A stretch of DNA of 64,000 nucleotides from contig NZ_JAKMAJ010000003.1 of NCBI RefSeq assembly GCF_022378355.1, forward strand, positions 62,001 to 126,000, given 5' to 3'. Source of the DNA: Brenneria bubanii (GTDB taxonomy: Bacteria; Pseudomonadota; Gammaproteobacteria; Enterobacterales; Enterobacteriaceae). Positions 51,854 through 60,591 of the stretch are shown in pieces; position 1 is the first letter of the stretch, and every line of letters begins with the position of its first letter. A program made the translations under genes and the position numbers. The notes beneath the pieces are model-generated. The model did no database searches, was not told where the DNA came from, and worked only from the letters and a program-made list of their open reading frames with translations.

Positions 51854-51894
51854 TTTTCGTTTCAGAGAGAACAATACGCCCTCTGAAACGAAAA
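51854..51894. terminator. Bidirectional hairpin with 14-bp perfect stem
   Basis: TTTTCGTTTCAGAG (51854-51867) and CTCTGAAACGAAAA (51881-51894) are perfect inverted copies around a 13-base loop, between the convergent exporter gene and ynfD. The stem ends in A/T pairs, giving T-runs at the 3' edge in neither direction beyond the stem, but position and strength suggest termination for both. Confidence 0.65.
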
Positions 51895-51913
51895 CAGAAA
51901 CAGGCGGAAGCGG

Positions 51914-52204
51914 TTACTGCATGCTGGCTGCAGGCTGGCTGGCTTCCGAAGAAGGGGCGCTGTCAGCGTCAGTATGGCGGGTATAAATGATTTTTTGCGA
52001 ATCGTTTTCACAATGACCCACTACCTGACCACCAGCTTGATCCACCTGATCGTTCGGAACGATATCAAGCGTAAAGCCCGATTCAGGGACGCCGTTATTG
52101 ATTATTTTCTGCGATATATCCGCTTTAACGCTTTCACAGGACGCTTGCGCAGCCAGTGGCGTAATCACCAATAAAGCCGCGCCGAACACCATTGCTTTTT
52201 TCAT
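51914..52204 (-). CDS. ynfD: Small exported protein, DUF1161 (YnfD-like)
   Basis: A 96-residue protein with a clear signal peptide (KKAMVFGAALLVITPLAAQA, cleaved near residue 21) and a mature part with two cysteines (SCESVK, GHCENDS) that could form a periplasmic disulfide. I assign it to DUF1161 by length, the CESVKADI and FTLDIVPNDQV segments and position near ynfB; the family function is unknown. The last 20 residues are Ser/Ala-rich. Confidence 0.7.
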   Translation of the reverse strand: MKKAMVFGAALLVITPLAAQASCESVKADISQKIINNGVPESGFTLDIVPNDQVDQAGGQVVGHCENDSQKIIYTRHTDADSAPSSEASQPAASMQ

Positions 52205-52291
52205 ATCATCACCCTTTTATTTGTATGAATTTCTGCCCGTTGCGGTACCCGTCGGGCAGATGATGCTTACATTAAAAGCGTAGACTAAAAA

Positions 52292-52639
52292 TCAAGGGGC
52301 GACCGGGCGACCTGTCCGACGGTCAAGGCAACGTGAGGTATTGGCTTCCCAATAGGCGTTAACGTTATAGCTGGCGTTACACTTTTCCTCGCCGTCTATC
52401 GACGTTTCAGCCTTATCGAACTCTTTCTCGGCGCGCGAATTGACTTTATTGCGTAATGTACGGGTTGAATTCCACTGTTCGCTACTTTGACGCGCGGCTT
52501 CTTTGGATAAGGTGTTATCCGACTCGATAACGATATGACGAGTATCGGCCTGCGCAGCCGGCTGCCAGGCAGCCGAAACCATTATCAACGACAGTGGGAT
52601 CAAGGCCCGAATCAAAGATGCAAAGGAATGTTGGTTCAT
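52292..52639 (-). CDS. ynfB: Exported protein YnfB (UPF0482)
   Basis: A 115-residue periplasmic protein of unknown function. Signal peptide to about residue 31 (QPAAQA), then the YnfB-like segments SEQWNSTRTLRNKVNSRAEKEFDKAE and AYWEANTSRCLDRRTGRPVAP, the latter nearly identical to the E. coli C-terminus. In E. coli it is followed by speG; speG is missing here. Confidence 0.9.
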   Translation of the reverse strand: MNQHSFASLIRALIPLSLIMVSAAWQPAAQADTRHIVIESDNTLSKEAARQSSEQWNSTRTLRNKVNSRAEKEFDKAETSIDGEEKCNASYNVNAYWEANTSRCLDRRTGRPVAP

Positions 52640-52921
52640 ATTTCACCTTGAAAAATAGGAGGTACCCGAGGTCATTCTGCTTAACGCTACCAGCGCTGAA
52701 AACCATGGGGTAGAGATGCCAAAAACGTTACTACTATGGCAAATGCTGCCGGTAATTACAAAAAACAACCTTTCATCCTGTCGTCTTGGCGCAGAACAAC
52801 GGCTGGGAACAGAAGGTAATGCCGGAAGTGTAGCATTTTTCTTATCAACGGCTCTACAACCGGCGAGGGGCAACAGAGGGGAAAAAAGAAGACGCGAAGG
52901 GGGCTTCGCGCCGACCGAATT

Positions 52922-53671
52922 TTAACTCTCGCGGTACACATTAAGCCCGGCAAAAGACTGGCTGACCGGCATCATTTCTATCGCGTTGATATTGACGTGG
53001 CTTGGCAATGTCGCTACCCAGAACACGGATTCGGCAACATCGTCAGCCGTAAGCGGTTTGGTGTTGCCGTAGGTGTTGTTCACCTTATCTTCGTCGCCTT
53101 TAAAACGCACGGCTGAAAACTCCGTTCCGCCGACCAGTCCTGGCTCGATATTCGTCACTCGAACCTGCGTGCCGAACAAATCAGCCCGCAGGCCAAGACT
53201 GAATTGCCGCACAAAAGCTTTGGTCGCGCCATAGACATTACCGCCGGCATAAGGCCAGTTTCCCGCTGTGGAGCCGATGTTGATGATATGGCCGACATTA
53301 CGTTTGACCATCGCCGGCAATAGCGCTCGGGTCATAAAAACCAGTCCTTTATTATTGGTATCTATCATCACATCCCAGTCATTCACGTTGGCTTTATTGG
53401 CGGATTCCAGACCTAAAGCCAGACCAGCATTATTGACCAGGACATCAATATCGCGCCATTCGGCAGGAAGAGAGGTTACGGCCTGGTCGATTGAGGCCTG
53501 CTCGCGCACATCCAACCGCAAGGGATACAACGATGTTCCTAACTCCGCTTTCAGCGCATCCAGTCGTTCCTGACGGCGACCGGATGCGATAACTTTATGA
53601 CCCTCTTTGATAAACCGGCGCGTGATGGATTCACCGAATCCGGCTGTTGCACCAGTAACGAAAATTATCAT
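52922..53671 (-). CDS. ydfG: 3-hydroxy acid/malonic semialdehyde dehydrogenase YdfG
   Basis: A 249-residue NADP-dependent SDR acting on serine, 3-hydroxy acids and malonic semialdehyde in E. coli. It begins MIIFVTGATAGFGESITRRF (start 53671; the ATG at 53692 adds seven non-conserved residues). The catalytic set is Asn-Ser-Tyr-Lys: NNAG, GSTAGNW and YGATKAF. The C-terminal QSFAGLNVYRES is as in E. coli YdfG. Confidence 0.94.
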   Translation of the reverse strand: MIIFVTGATAGFGESITRRFIKEGHKVIASGRRQERLDALKAELGTSLYPLRLDVREQASIDQAVTSLPAEWRDIDVLVNNAGLALGLESANKANVNDWDVMIDTNNKGLVFMTRALLPAMVKRNVGHIINIGSTAGNWPYAGGNVYGATKAFVRQFSLGLRADLFGTQVRVTNIEPGLVGGTEFSAVRFKGDEDKVNNTYGNTKPLTADDVAESVFWVATLPSHVNINAIEMMPVSQSFAGLNVYRES

Positions 53672-53874
53672 GACTGTTTCCTCTGACTGCATTTATTTCA
53701 ATTAAGGGCGAAGAGCGACAAATCCGCGCGGCCTAAAACGGACGGAGGCGGTTTGCGTCATAGGGATAAAGCAGGATAAGCAGACTGACTTTGGTGAGTA
53801 CCACATTAAACAGCTTAAAGGTTATCTTCAAGCTGTAGATTATTTATACGCTGCAATTAATATTTAACGCTGAA

Positions 53875-54297
53875 TTAAAACGACACCATGCCCGTACAGG
53901 TAAAGTCCAGCGTTACCCGCGCTTGGCTAAAATGAATTTCATAAAGTTCAATTTTATCGCCCGCTTGCTCAATGATTGTCTGATAACCTGGGTTTTTTCT
54001 GATAAAAAACTCACTTACATCGTAGATGGTCAACTCGCTCTTTTTAACGATCGCATCCTTTACTCTGATATGTTGATTTTCAGACAAAGGGATGGTGGTA
54101 AAGGCCACCCGATTATTTTGCTTAAATTCTTTGACCTTGTGGTTCTCTTTGAAGGTTGAAAAATAGACCACGCCTTTGTTGGCGGTATCGTAATAAAAAT
54201 TGACAATGCGAACGTTGGGTTTGTTGTCAATGCTGGTTGCTAACGCCAAATCGCGCTGTTCCGTCAGTAGGCGATTGAATAGCTGTAAGAAATCCAT
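53875..54297 (-). CDS. Pyridoxamine 5'-phosphate oxidase-fold protein
   Basis: A 140-residue protein with a split-barrel flavin-binding fold: RDLALATSIDNKPNVRIVNFYYD, then YFSTFKENHKVKEFKQNNRVAFTTIP resemble the FMN-site strands of the family. Many such proteins bind FMN or F420; substrate unknown. GGAGG with a six-base spacer precedes the ATG. It is divergent from a WYL regulator across a perfect inverted repeat, so the regulator probably controls it. Confidence 0.75.
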   Translation of the reverse strand: MDFLQLFNRLLTEQRDLALATSIDNKPNVRIVNFYYDTANKGVVYFSTFKENHKVKEFKQNNRVAFTTIPLSENQHIRVKDAIVKKSELTIYDVSEFFIRKNPGYQTIIEQAGDKIELYEIHFSQARVTLDFTCTGMVSF

Positions 54298-54357
54298 CTT
54301 TATCCTCCATAAGCTTAATGAGATTGACTCGCTTTTTGATGCAAGGAGTGTAGTAGA

Positions 54358-54387
54358 CTAACCCTGACATCTGGATGTCAGGGTTAG
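54358..54387. promoter_or_regulatory. 13-bp perfect inverted repeat, likely WYL-regulator operator
   Basis: CTAACCCTGACAT (54358-54370) and ATGTCAGGGTTAG (54375-54387) are perfect inverted copies separated by CTGG. It lies in the 125-bp gap between the flavin-fold gene and the regulator gene, 60 bp from the first and 36 bp from the second, the right place to control both. Confidence 0.75.
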
Positions 54388-54422
54388 TCGAAGAAAGGCA
54401 AATAACCGTTCGGAAATACACT

Positions 54423-55355
54423 GTGAAAATAGAACGTATCATCGCCATCATTATGCTTCTGCTGGAAAAAGAGCGAATAAGCGCAACGGCATTGGCGGAA
54501 AAATTCGAAGTCAGTACGCGCACGATATACCGGGATATCGACACCATCAATTTAGCCGGCATTCCGGTTGTGGCATATCCAGGCGTGAATGGCGGCATTA
54601 GTATTATGGATGAATATAAAGTCAATAAGCGACTCTTCACGCCAGAGGATATATCCACACTGTTAACCGGACTGGCGAGTATTTCCTCCGCGCTGTCCGG
54701 TAAATCGCTGATTAACACGCTAGCTAAAATAGAGGGGCTGATTCCGCGTCGCCAAGCGGGGGAAATTAAGCTGAAAACCAGTCAGATTGCCATCGATTTG
54801 CGTCGCTGGATCGGTTGCTCCACTCTGCAAACGCATTTTGAAAAAATCCAACAGGCGCTTAATCAAAGCCTGCTGCTGGCTTTCCACTATGCCGATGGCA
54901 AAGGGGAAAAAAGCCGACGGCAAGTCGAGCCTTATCAACTGAGATTAAAAGAGAGTCATTGGTATATGCATGGTTATTGTCTTACCCGGCAAGATTTCCG
55001 GCTGTTCAAACTCTCTCGAATAACGCAATTGAACATATCTGAGCGAGCTTTTATCCCCAGAGCATTTCACGCCGGTACCTTGGAAGGGCGATTCTGGATA
55101 GAAAAACCACGCGTTCCGGTGACGTTATTACTGGATGAATCAGTCAAGGATTTGATTGCCGAACGCTGTGATGAAGAAAACATCAAACCGCATCAGGACA
55201 ATAAGCTGTTAGTCGACTTTCCTTTTGTGGCCGATGAGCAGGGATATCGTTTTTTGCTGAGTTTTGGTGATAAATGTGAATGCCTGCAGCCCGAATTTGT
55301 CCGTAATGAGTTGATGCGCAGAATTAAACAAATGCTGGCGCTTTATCAGCACTGA
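54423..55355 (+). CDS. YafY/WYL-domain transcriptional regulator
   Basis: A 310-residue regulator. The N-terminal helix-turn-helix (IERIIAIIMLLLEKERISATALAEKFEVSTRTIYRDI) is of the HTH_11 type, followed by a WYL ligand-binding domain (VEPYQLRLKESHWYMHGYC, FRLFKLSRI) and a C-terminal WCX part. The start is taken as GTG 54423 with GGAA nearby, which gives the usual short leader; the ATG at 54375 lies inside the inverted repeat operator. The effector is unknown. Confidence 0.85.
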   Translation: MKIERIIAIIMLLLEKERISATALAEKFEVSTRTIYRDIDTINLAGIPVVAYPGVNGGISIMDEYKVNKRLFTPEDISTLLTGLASISSALSGKSLINTLAKIEGLIPRRQAGEIKLKTSQIAIDLRRWIGCSTLQTHFEKIQQALNQSLLLAFHYADGKGEKSRRQVEPYQLRLKESHWYMHGYCLTRQDFRLFKLSRITQLNISERAFIPRAFHAGTLEGRFWIEKPRVPVTLLLDESVKDLIAERCDEENIKPHQDNKLLVDFPFVADEQGYRFLLSFGDKCECLQPEFVRNELMRRIKQMLALYQH

Positions 55356-55381
55356 CTCAGTGCGCGGTTAATGGCGTGACG

Positions 55382-55414
55382 AAAAAAACGAACCGCCCCT
55401 CGCCGCGACGGTTC
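55382..55414 (-). terminator. Terminator of the yedP-gpgS operon
   Basis: On the minus strand GAACCG and CGGTTC form a 6-bp stem with a 13-base loop and are followed by seven T residues (complement of 55382-55388), 22 bp after the gpgS stop. Confidence 0.7.
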
Positions 55415-55435
55415 ATTCCTCATTAGCCTATAAGG

Positions 55436-56653
55436 CTACGCATCGTTATTATCTGATTCTACGGCATCATACAAACGCTCAAGAATATCAGGAAATGCCG
55501 ATTGTACCCGGTTCCAGCTAGGAACAAAGGGCTTGTCGCCGGGACTTTCAGTGTATATTTGACCAGACTGCGTAATCACATCGGAGAACAGCTCGACGGC
55601 GGATTCCTCGGTATGACGATCAAAATGCAGACCGTTCATTCGGGCATCATGTTCGAAAGCATCGATCATATCCAGCGCCGTTCGATAGTAGGTCGCTCGC
55701 AAAACACGGAATGAATCGGTTGTGATATTCACGCCTAAAATCGCCAGCTTGCGGTACAGCGCTTTGGTGATATCACCGGCCATTCGTTGCAATCCCGCAT
55801 TGGGATCATTCTCCGACATCGGCTGATGCTTATGGTCATAATTGTCGGCAATGTCCACCTGACAGATACGGCTGGTTGCCGTACCCCGGTGCACCTCCGA
55901 CAGCACGCCGATTTCCAACCCCCAGTCGCTGGGGATGCGCAGGTTATTCAAAATATGGGTACGCATGGCGAACTCGCCGGAAAGCGGGTAACGGTAGCTG
56001 CGCATGTACTCCAGATAGTCCGAATTACCATAGACCTTTTGCAGCGATTTAAGTAACGGAAAGACCAACAGGCGGCCAACGCGGCCATTGAGTTTTCCGT
56101 CAGCAACACGCGCATAGTAGCCTTTACAGAAATCATAATGAAAATGCGGATTCGCCACCGGATAAAGCAGACGCGCCAACATACCGCGATTATAAGTGAC
56201 GATGTCACAATCATGCAGCGCCACGCAGGCCGTACGACGCGACGCCAGCGTATAACCGACGCAGAACCATACGTTGCGCCCCTTGCCGGGCTCTGCAGGC
56301 GCGAGTGACTTATCCGCCAGTTCATCGGCCAATGCCGTGAGGCGGGGGCCGTCATTCCACAAGATACGGTGACGTTGCGGCAATCGAGAGAAGAATTGGC
56401 GCGCAAACTGAAACTGCTCCCGATCGGCACGGTCCAGACCAATTACGATTTCACCGAGATAAGACACTTTGGATAGCAGCTCAATGATATTATCCAACGC
56501 AGGTCCTTCCAGCTCGGAAAAAAGGGAAGGGAGGATGAGCCCCATGCTATTTTGTCCGGAAAATACCTGTAGTTCATATTCAAGCTCTTCCACACTGCGT
56601 TGGGTCAGATTGTGAAAGTTGGTAATTATCCCATCCTGATAAAACTCACTCAT
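55436..56653 (-). CDS. gpgS: Glucosyl-3-phosphoglycerate synthase (GT81)
   Basis: A 405-residue glycosyltransferase predicted to transfer glucose from a nucleotide sugar to 3-phosphoglycerate. The ALHDCDIVTYNRGML segment carries a D-x-D metal-binding motif near residue 147, and GLEIGVLSEVHR lies in the acceptor half, as in GpgS/MpgS family enzymes. It follows a HAD phosphatase gene of the matching pathway after 111 bp. Dickeya is known to accumulate glucosylglycerate under osmotic and nitrogen stress; family assignment to glucose rather than mannose is inferred. Confidence 0.78.
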   Translation of the reverse strand: MSEFYQDGIITNFHNLTQRSVEELEYELQVFSGQNSMGLILPSLFSELEGPALDNIIELLSKVSYLGEIVIGLDRADREQFQFARQFFSRLPQRHRILWNDGPRLTALADELADKSLAPAEPGKGRNVWFCVGYTLASRRTACVALHDCDIVTYNRGMLARLLYPVANPHFHYDFCKGYYARVADGKLNGRVGRLLVFPLLKSLQKVYGNSDYLEYMRSYRYPLSGEFAMRTHILNNLRIPSDWGLEIGVLSEVHRGTATSRICQVDIADNYDHKHQPMSENDPNAGLQRMAGDITKALYRKLAILGVNITTDSFRVLRATYYRTALDMIDAFEHDARMNGLHFDRHTEESAVELFSDVITQSGQIYTESPGDKPFVPSWNRVQSAFPDILERLYDAVESDNNDA

Positions 56654-56764
56654 TGTGTTCTCCCATACAATTTATGCTTTATACCCGCCATACTTCGAAT
56701 AGCGTGCGTGCTGGCTTCCTTTCGCTCATTACCGAGGTATATATGCTTGATATCGCCGATGAAA

Positions 56765-57577
56765 TTAATCACCAATAAAGTAGTCGAGACCTTCTCTCCA
56801 GCCTGCCGGCCCCGGTGCGCGAGTGCGGTATAGCCGGCCAGCATAGTTTTCTGACAGTGTGACAATTTGATTTACTTTACCTTTAATGATTACCGCGTCA
56901 TCCATTGCCGATAACAGGGACACATCATTCGGTCCGTCGCCAAGACCAATCGTGCGCGCCGCGCCGGCATTGTTCGCTGAATACTGTTTTTTTATCCAGT
57001 TTACGGCATTTCCCTTACTGACGTCTTTACCCATAACATGGAAAAAACGACCGCCCTGGGTCAGGGATAAATCGGCTTGCGCCAATACTTGACGAAAGTG
57101 AGCGAGAGCGTCGGCATCCCCCAGCCACTGAATCGGCTCGGAGGCTTCACGATTGCGCGCCAGTTCGGCATCCTGCACCGGTAACCCCGTCAACCCGGCG
57201 ACCTCTTCGGCACCCATATCGGCAAAACCTTTAAAACTAAATGCGTACTTTTCCCGCAAATGATTCAGTTGCGCACAAATGAAAGGGTAGTCGGCGCCGA
57301 AAATTTTGCGGGGGTAATTTGGATGCGAACGCCAGCCTATTGGTAGGACAATCAGCGCGCCATTTTCAGCAATGTAAGGCAGATGGCTGAGGCCAAGATC
57401 GCGTTGTATTTGCTCGACCTCAGCCGCCGTTTTACTGGTGGTGATGATGACCGGGATCGCTTGCTGCGCCAATCTTTCCAGCCATGGACGCGCGGGGTCC
57501 CAACAGTAGGTATCATGATCCAACAGCGAACCATCGAGGTCGCTGAAAATCAGCAGATTAGAACTCAATCCTGACAT
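56765..57577 (-). CDS. yedP: Glucosyl/mannosyl-3-phosphoglycerate phosphatase YedP
   Basis: A 270-residue HAD-superfamily (Cof/MPGP subfamily) phosphatase. The nucleophile motif SDLDGSLLDH is at residues 12-21, TTSKTAAEVE carries motif II, a lysine precedes NAVNWIKKQY, and GLGDGPNDVSLL near 217 is motif IV. E. coli YedP is the lone homologue. Here it precedes a GpgS-like gene, so the likely job is removing phosphate from glucosyl-3-phosphoglycerate to give glucosylglycerate. Confidence 0.85.
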   Translation of the reverse strand: MSGLSSNLLIFSDLDGSLLDHDTYCWDPARPWLERLAQQAIPVIITTSKTAAEVEQIQRDLGLSHLPYIAENGALIVLPIGWRSHPNYPRKIFGADYPFICAQLNHLREKYAFSFKGFADMGAEEVAGLTGLPVQDAELARNREASEPIQWLGDADALAHFRQVLAQADLSLTQGGRFFHVMGKDVSKGNAVNWIKKQYSANNAGAARTIGLGDGPNDVSLLSAMDDAVIIKGKVNQIVTLSENYAGRLYRTRAPGPAGWREGLDYFIGD

Positions 57578-57719
57578 TAGCGCTCCGTAAGTTATTGGGA
57601 ATAAAAAAAAGATTACGATGAGTGTGCGGTGATGCGTTGAGTTGTTATCCCTGACTGATTCTTGCTATCAGTCTGATAATAATATGAAATTTTATTTGAC
57701 CAATCCTCTTAACTGTATG

Positions 57720-57740
57720 CAAAAATTGCCCTTTAGGCAA
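57720..57740 (-). terminator. Probable terminator of the EAL gene
   Basis: On the minus strand TTGCC-TAAAG-GGCAA is followed by TTTTT, about 90 bp past the stop. A second 10-bp perfect hairpin (57762-57771 with 57792-57801) lies between it and the gene end. The rest of 57578-57829 shows no gene. Confidence 0.5.
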
Positions 57741-57829
57741 ATCCTTGCGGCTTTTCGCCTTATGGAGCGGTATTCGCAGCATCATGTCGACACCGCTCCA
57801 TGGTGGGCCAAGACTAAGCTCTCATCATG

Positions 57830-59590
57830 TTAAAACATAGTCTGAATCTGCTGGGGAGATACGGGTTTAGAGAAAAAATAACCTTGCGCCTCGTCGCAGC
57901 CAAATTCTTTGAGCATGAGCGCCGTTTGCTCATCTTCGACCCCCTCGGCAAGAACGGTATAATCTAATTCCTTTAGCATAACGATGATGTTTCTTACAAT
58001 AATCCGGCTACCGGTATCCGTGGTGATGAGGCTGATAAGGGAGCGATCAAGCTTGATGACATCAAGGGGAATACGGCGCAGATAATTGATATTGCTGTAT
58101 CCGGCGCCAAAATCGTCCAGCAGTATTTTGAACCCCCTTAATTTGAGCATATTGAGCTCATTTAATGCGATATCGCTTTCCAGTACCTTTTCCGTCTCCA
58201 GACATTCGATCCGCAAATCCGCGGTGGTCAGGGACGCGGCGAGTATTTGCTCTTCCAGCCGGTCAGCGAAGCCTTGGCGGGATAAATCGCTGACGGTCAC
58301 ATTCACCGAAATCGGGATGGTGATCCCTATTTTTCGCCATAGTTGAATTTGCTCAAGCGCCTTGGAAATCACCCAATTGGTAATGGCGATCATCAGGCTG
58401 GTTTTTTCCGCCAGCGTGACGACAATGGCGGGAGAAATATTACCTTTGACCGGATGTTCCCAGCGTAATAGCGCCTCCACCCCTTGGATACGACCGTCGG
58501 ACAGGGAGACTTTAGGTTGATAAGCCAGATAAAGCTGATTCTTTGACCGTATGGCTTCGCCAAGATCATACAGCAATCTGAACTCATCATTTCTTTTGCT
58601 ATCCAAGGCGTTATCAAACTTTTGTACCTGAATGTTTTGCTTTATCGCCTCATGCAGCGCGCTTACCGCCTGACGAAAAATCTCCGCCGCCGAATAGGTC
58701 GCCGGCTTGAACCCGACGTAGCCCGCGTAAACATTAAGCGTGATGTCAATATCGTGGGTTATTTTGGTCTGCGTTGGCGGCAATGCCCGCGCTTTTTGTA
58801 TAAGGGGGTCGGCATTGCGTGATTTTACCAGCAGCGCATAGCGCCCGGTGGCAAAGGCATATAAAATCGTTTCTGTTTTCAGGTTAAGGCGAAGGCGCAA
58901 CAATGAGCTGAAATCAATCAGCATTTTCTCGACGGCGACTAACCCCAGATATCTCGAAAGTTCATAGGCCTGCGGCATGTCGATACAGTCAAAAATTATC
59001 AAGCTATAAGATTCGCTGATGCTTTTGGCTGACAGTTTTTCAATATCGCTGTGCAGCTGGCGCCGGTTGGGCAGACCGGTCAGGGCGTCGATAAAGCCAA
59101 TCGAATTCCTGGTTTCCAGATAAACGCCAGTCAGGCCGGCGATGAGTAAAAAGCGTTCGATGCGTTCCTGGGATGGCGTGAGGGGATTATTATCAATGAT
59201 GCAAAGTGAACCAAGAACAAATCCATCCCGCGTTTTTAATGGCGCCGCGGCATAAAACGCAATGGAACCACCTTTAACCAGGTGATGCTCTTTAAACCGC
59301 TCGTCGGCGCGAGTGTCTGGGCAAATTACCGCGCTATCGGTTCTAACGTCATGCTGATAAATGGTTTCAGTTATCGAAAGGCTTTGAAGCGGAAAGGGCG
59401 TATTTTGGGCGGATTTGATGTGTTGAAACTGACCGTCGAAAATAGTGACGAATCCGCCTGATACGCCTAGGGTTTTGCAGGCCAGCCATACAAATTCACC
59501 TAAGGTCTGATCTTGTGTTTTGTCCGCTGCCTTAAGCTGTTCAAGCGTAGCGAGTTTTTTTTCTTCGTTTTTGTTAAGACCAGTGAGCAT
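57830..59590 (-). CDS. GAF-GGDEF(degenerate)-EAL cyclic-di-GMP protein
   Basis: A 586-residue cytosolic protein without membrane segments. An N-terminal GAF domain (about residues 20-155) could sense a small ligand. The GGDEF domain (about 160-320) has lost its catalytic motif: ATGRYALLV stands where GGDEF-ALL should be. The EAL domain (about 335-586) keeps the metal and catalytic residues: GVEALLRWEHP, SVNVTVSD, E-x-x-E in IECLET, LDDFGAGYSN, KLDRS, EGVED and DEAQGYFFSKP. It should therefore act as a c-di-GMP phosphodiesterase. No adjacent partner gene. Confidence 0.88.
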   Translation of the reverse strand: MLTGLNKNEEKKLATLEQLKAADKTQDQTLGEFVWLACKTLGVSGGFVTIFDGQFQHIKSAQNTPFPLQSLSITETIYQHDVRTDSAVICPDTRADERFKEHHLVKGGSIAFYAAAPLKTRDGFVLGSLCIIDNNPLTPSQERIERFLLIAGLTGVYLETRNSIGFIDALTGLPNRRQLHSDIEKLSAKSISESYSLIIFDCIDMPQAYELSRYLGLVAVEKMLIDFSSLLRLRLNLKTETILYAFATGRYALLVKSRNADPLIQKARALPPTQTKITHDIDITLNVYAGYVGFKPATYSAAEIFRQAVSALHEAIKQNIQVQKFDNALDSKRNDEFRLLYDLGEAIRSKNQLYLAYQPKVSLSDGRIQGVEALLRWEHPVKGNISPAIVVTLAEKTSLMIAITNWVISKALEQIQLWRKIGITIPISVNVTVSDLSRQGFADRLEEQILAASLTTADLRIECLETEKVLESDIALNELNMLKLRGFKILLDDFGAGYSNINYLRRIPLDVIKLDRSLISLITTDTGSRIIVRNIIVMLKELDYTVLAEGVEDEQTALMLKEFGCDEAQGYFFSKPVSPQQIQTMF

Positions 59591-59941
59591 ATTGGTTTTT
59601 ACCCGCGTAGATATATAAACGTAATAAGCGCCACTATAAGTGGTTAATTGATTATAGCATGATGGTAATGGCAGAATTTGACGGCATCACCATCATGCTC
59701 AGACGGGCGTTCATGATAAATAGCGTATGAATTTGAAGATGAAAAGATAGTCGGCGTTCACAACCTTATTCAAGTCCGCATGTTTATCGAAAATAATTTC
59801 ACGCCAGGTGAGCATAAAGCGGTTGATCTTATATTGACCCCTGTAAGGATACGAAACCGGCATTTTTTCTATTTTTGAACTTGGGAGTGGGAGTCTGCGT
59901 CCGCGTTGTGTAACCAAAGTAGCCTACTGCGTTTATTTGTT
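59591..59941. other. Gap before dif without a supported gene
   Basis: About 350 bp upstream of the EAL gene on its strand, which must hold its promoter. A 68-codon minus-strand frame (59711-59917, ending FIFKFIRYLS) is present but has no ribosome site and no recognisable domain. Confidence 0.4.
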
Positions 59942-59969
59942 ATTTAACATAATATACATTATGCGAACC
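59942..59969 (-). other. dif: dif chromosome dimer resolution site
   Basis: Read on the minus strand, the 28-bp site matches 27 of 28 bases of E. coli dif as I recall it: XerC arm GGTTCGCATAA (59959-59969; E. coli has G at the fourth base), centre TGTATA (59953-59958), XerD arm TTATGTTAAAT (59942-59952). XerC and XerD recombine here to resolve chromosome dimers, activated by FtsK. All four GGGNAGGG (KOPS-like) octamers I noticed left of it (12394, 24540, 51836, 56524) are on the plus strand pointing to it. tus/Ter 14 kb away agrees. Confidence 0.9.
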
Positions 59970-60011
59970 AAGGTAAGGGAGTGTGGAAACTGGCGTTCCC
60001 GGTGCTGTCAT
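59959..60011 (+). repeat. dif-flank repeat, copy A
   Basis: The XerC arm of dif plus 42 bp of flank resembles 60592-60644 at about 43 of 53 positions without a gap. A further tail (CATCG-GTCGCT-ACCG-TTCCAA, to about 60030) resembles 60954-60987. Confidence 0.8.
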
Positions 60012-60150
60012 CGGTCGCTGACCGTTCCAAGACAAAACGTCTCTCAGACAATGCTGACATACGTCGGATAATAAAACGTAATCCCCATGCGGAAATAATT
60101 AGACTGATACCGCGCAGAAACTCACATAGCGATGGTGCTGCGACGTGAAA

Positions 60151-60483
60151 TCAGTCATACAGCCAACGGCCTGCTTTAGCGGATTCAATTAGCATTCCTA
60201 TCGTGAAATCCGGCACCTGAGGAATATCACGTTCACGAAACGGATTAAGCAAATCCTTTAGTGATGGTTCCGGCGGATAGTAGGTAGTGATCGAAAATTT
60301 CCCCCTATCTACATCAAACGTTGTGAAAAAAACATCCATCAAAGCCAGTGCTTCATCATCTTCCAGCCGTAGATCTGAATCTAAATCCGTTGTTGGTGTC
60401 AGCTCTTTTTTCTTAAAAAGGTAAATTCCATCATGGCTTTTTACCAGTTCATAAATCCGCTGTTCAATCGTATCACTTACCAT
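60151..60483 (-). CDS. DUF1493 family protein
   Basis: A 110-residue small acidic protein. The C-terminal FTIGMLIESAKAGRWLYD and the middle LDSDLRLEDDEALALMDVFFTTFDVD fit DUF1493, a family common in enterobacteria whose members look like acyl-carrier-protein folds; no function is established and no carrier serine is evident here. It lies between dif and a second XerC-arm sequence, with flanking repeats, so it may be cargo of a small Xer-integrated element. Confidence 0.7.
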   Translation of the reverse strand: MVSDTIEQRIYELVKSHDGIYLFKKKELTPTTDLDSDLRLEDDEALALMDVFFTTFDVDRGKFSITTYYPPEPSLKDLLNPFRERDIPQVPDFTIGMLIESAKAGRWLYD

Positions 60484-60591
60484 GTTTTATCACTTCCTCT
60501 GATAATCCGGTTGTAATCCCTGCCTGTACAATATGCAATCTGCGAGACGTGGCCAGAATAATCCATCCAACAACAGGTTTACACATCGTAC

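Noticed and set aside
59711-59917. 68-codon minus-strand frame near dif
   Set aside because: No ribosome site and no recognisable domain; left as unassigned gap.
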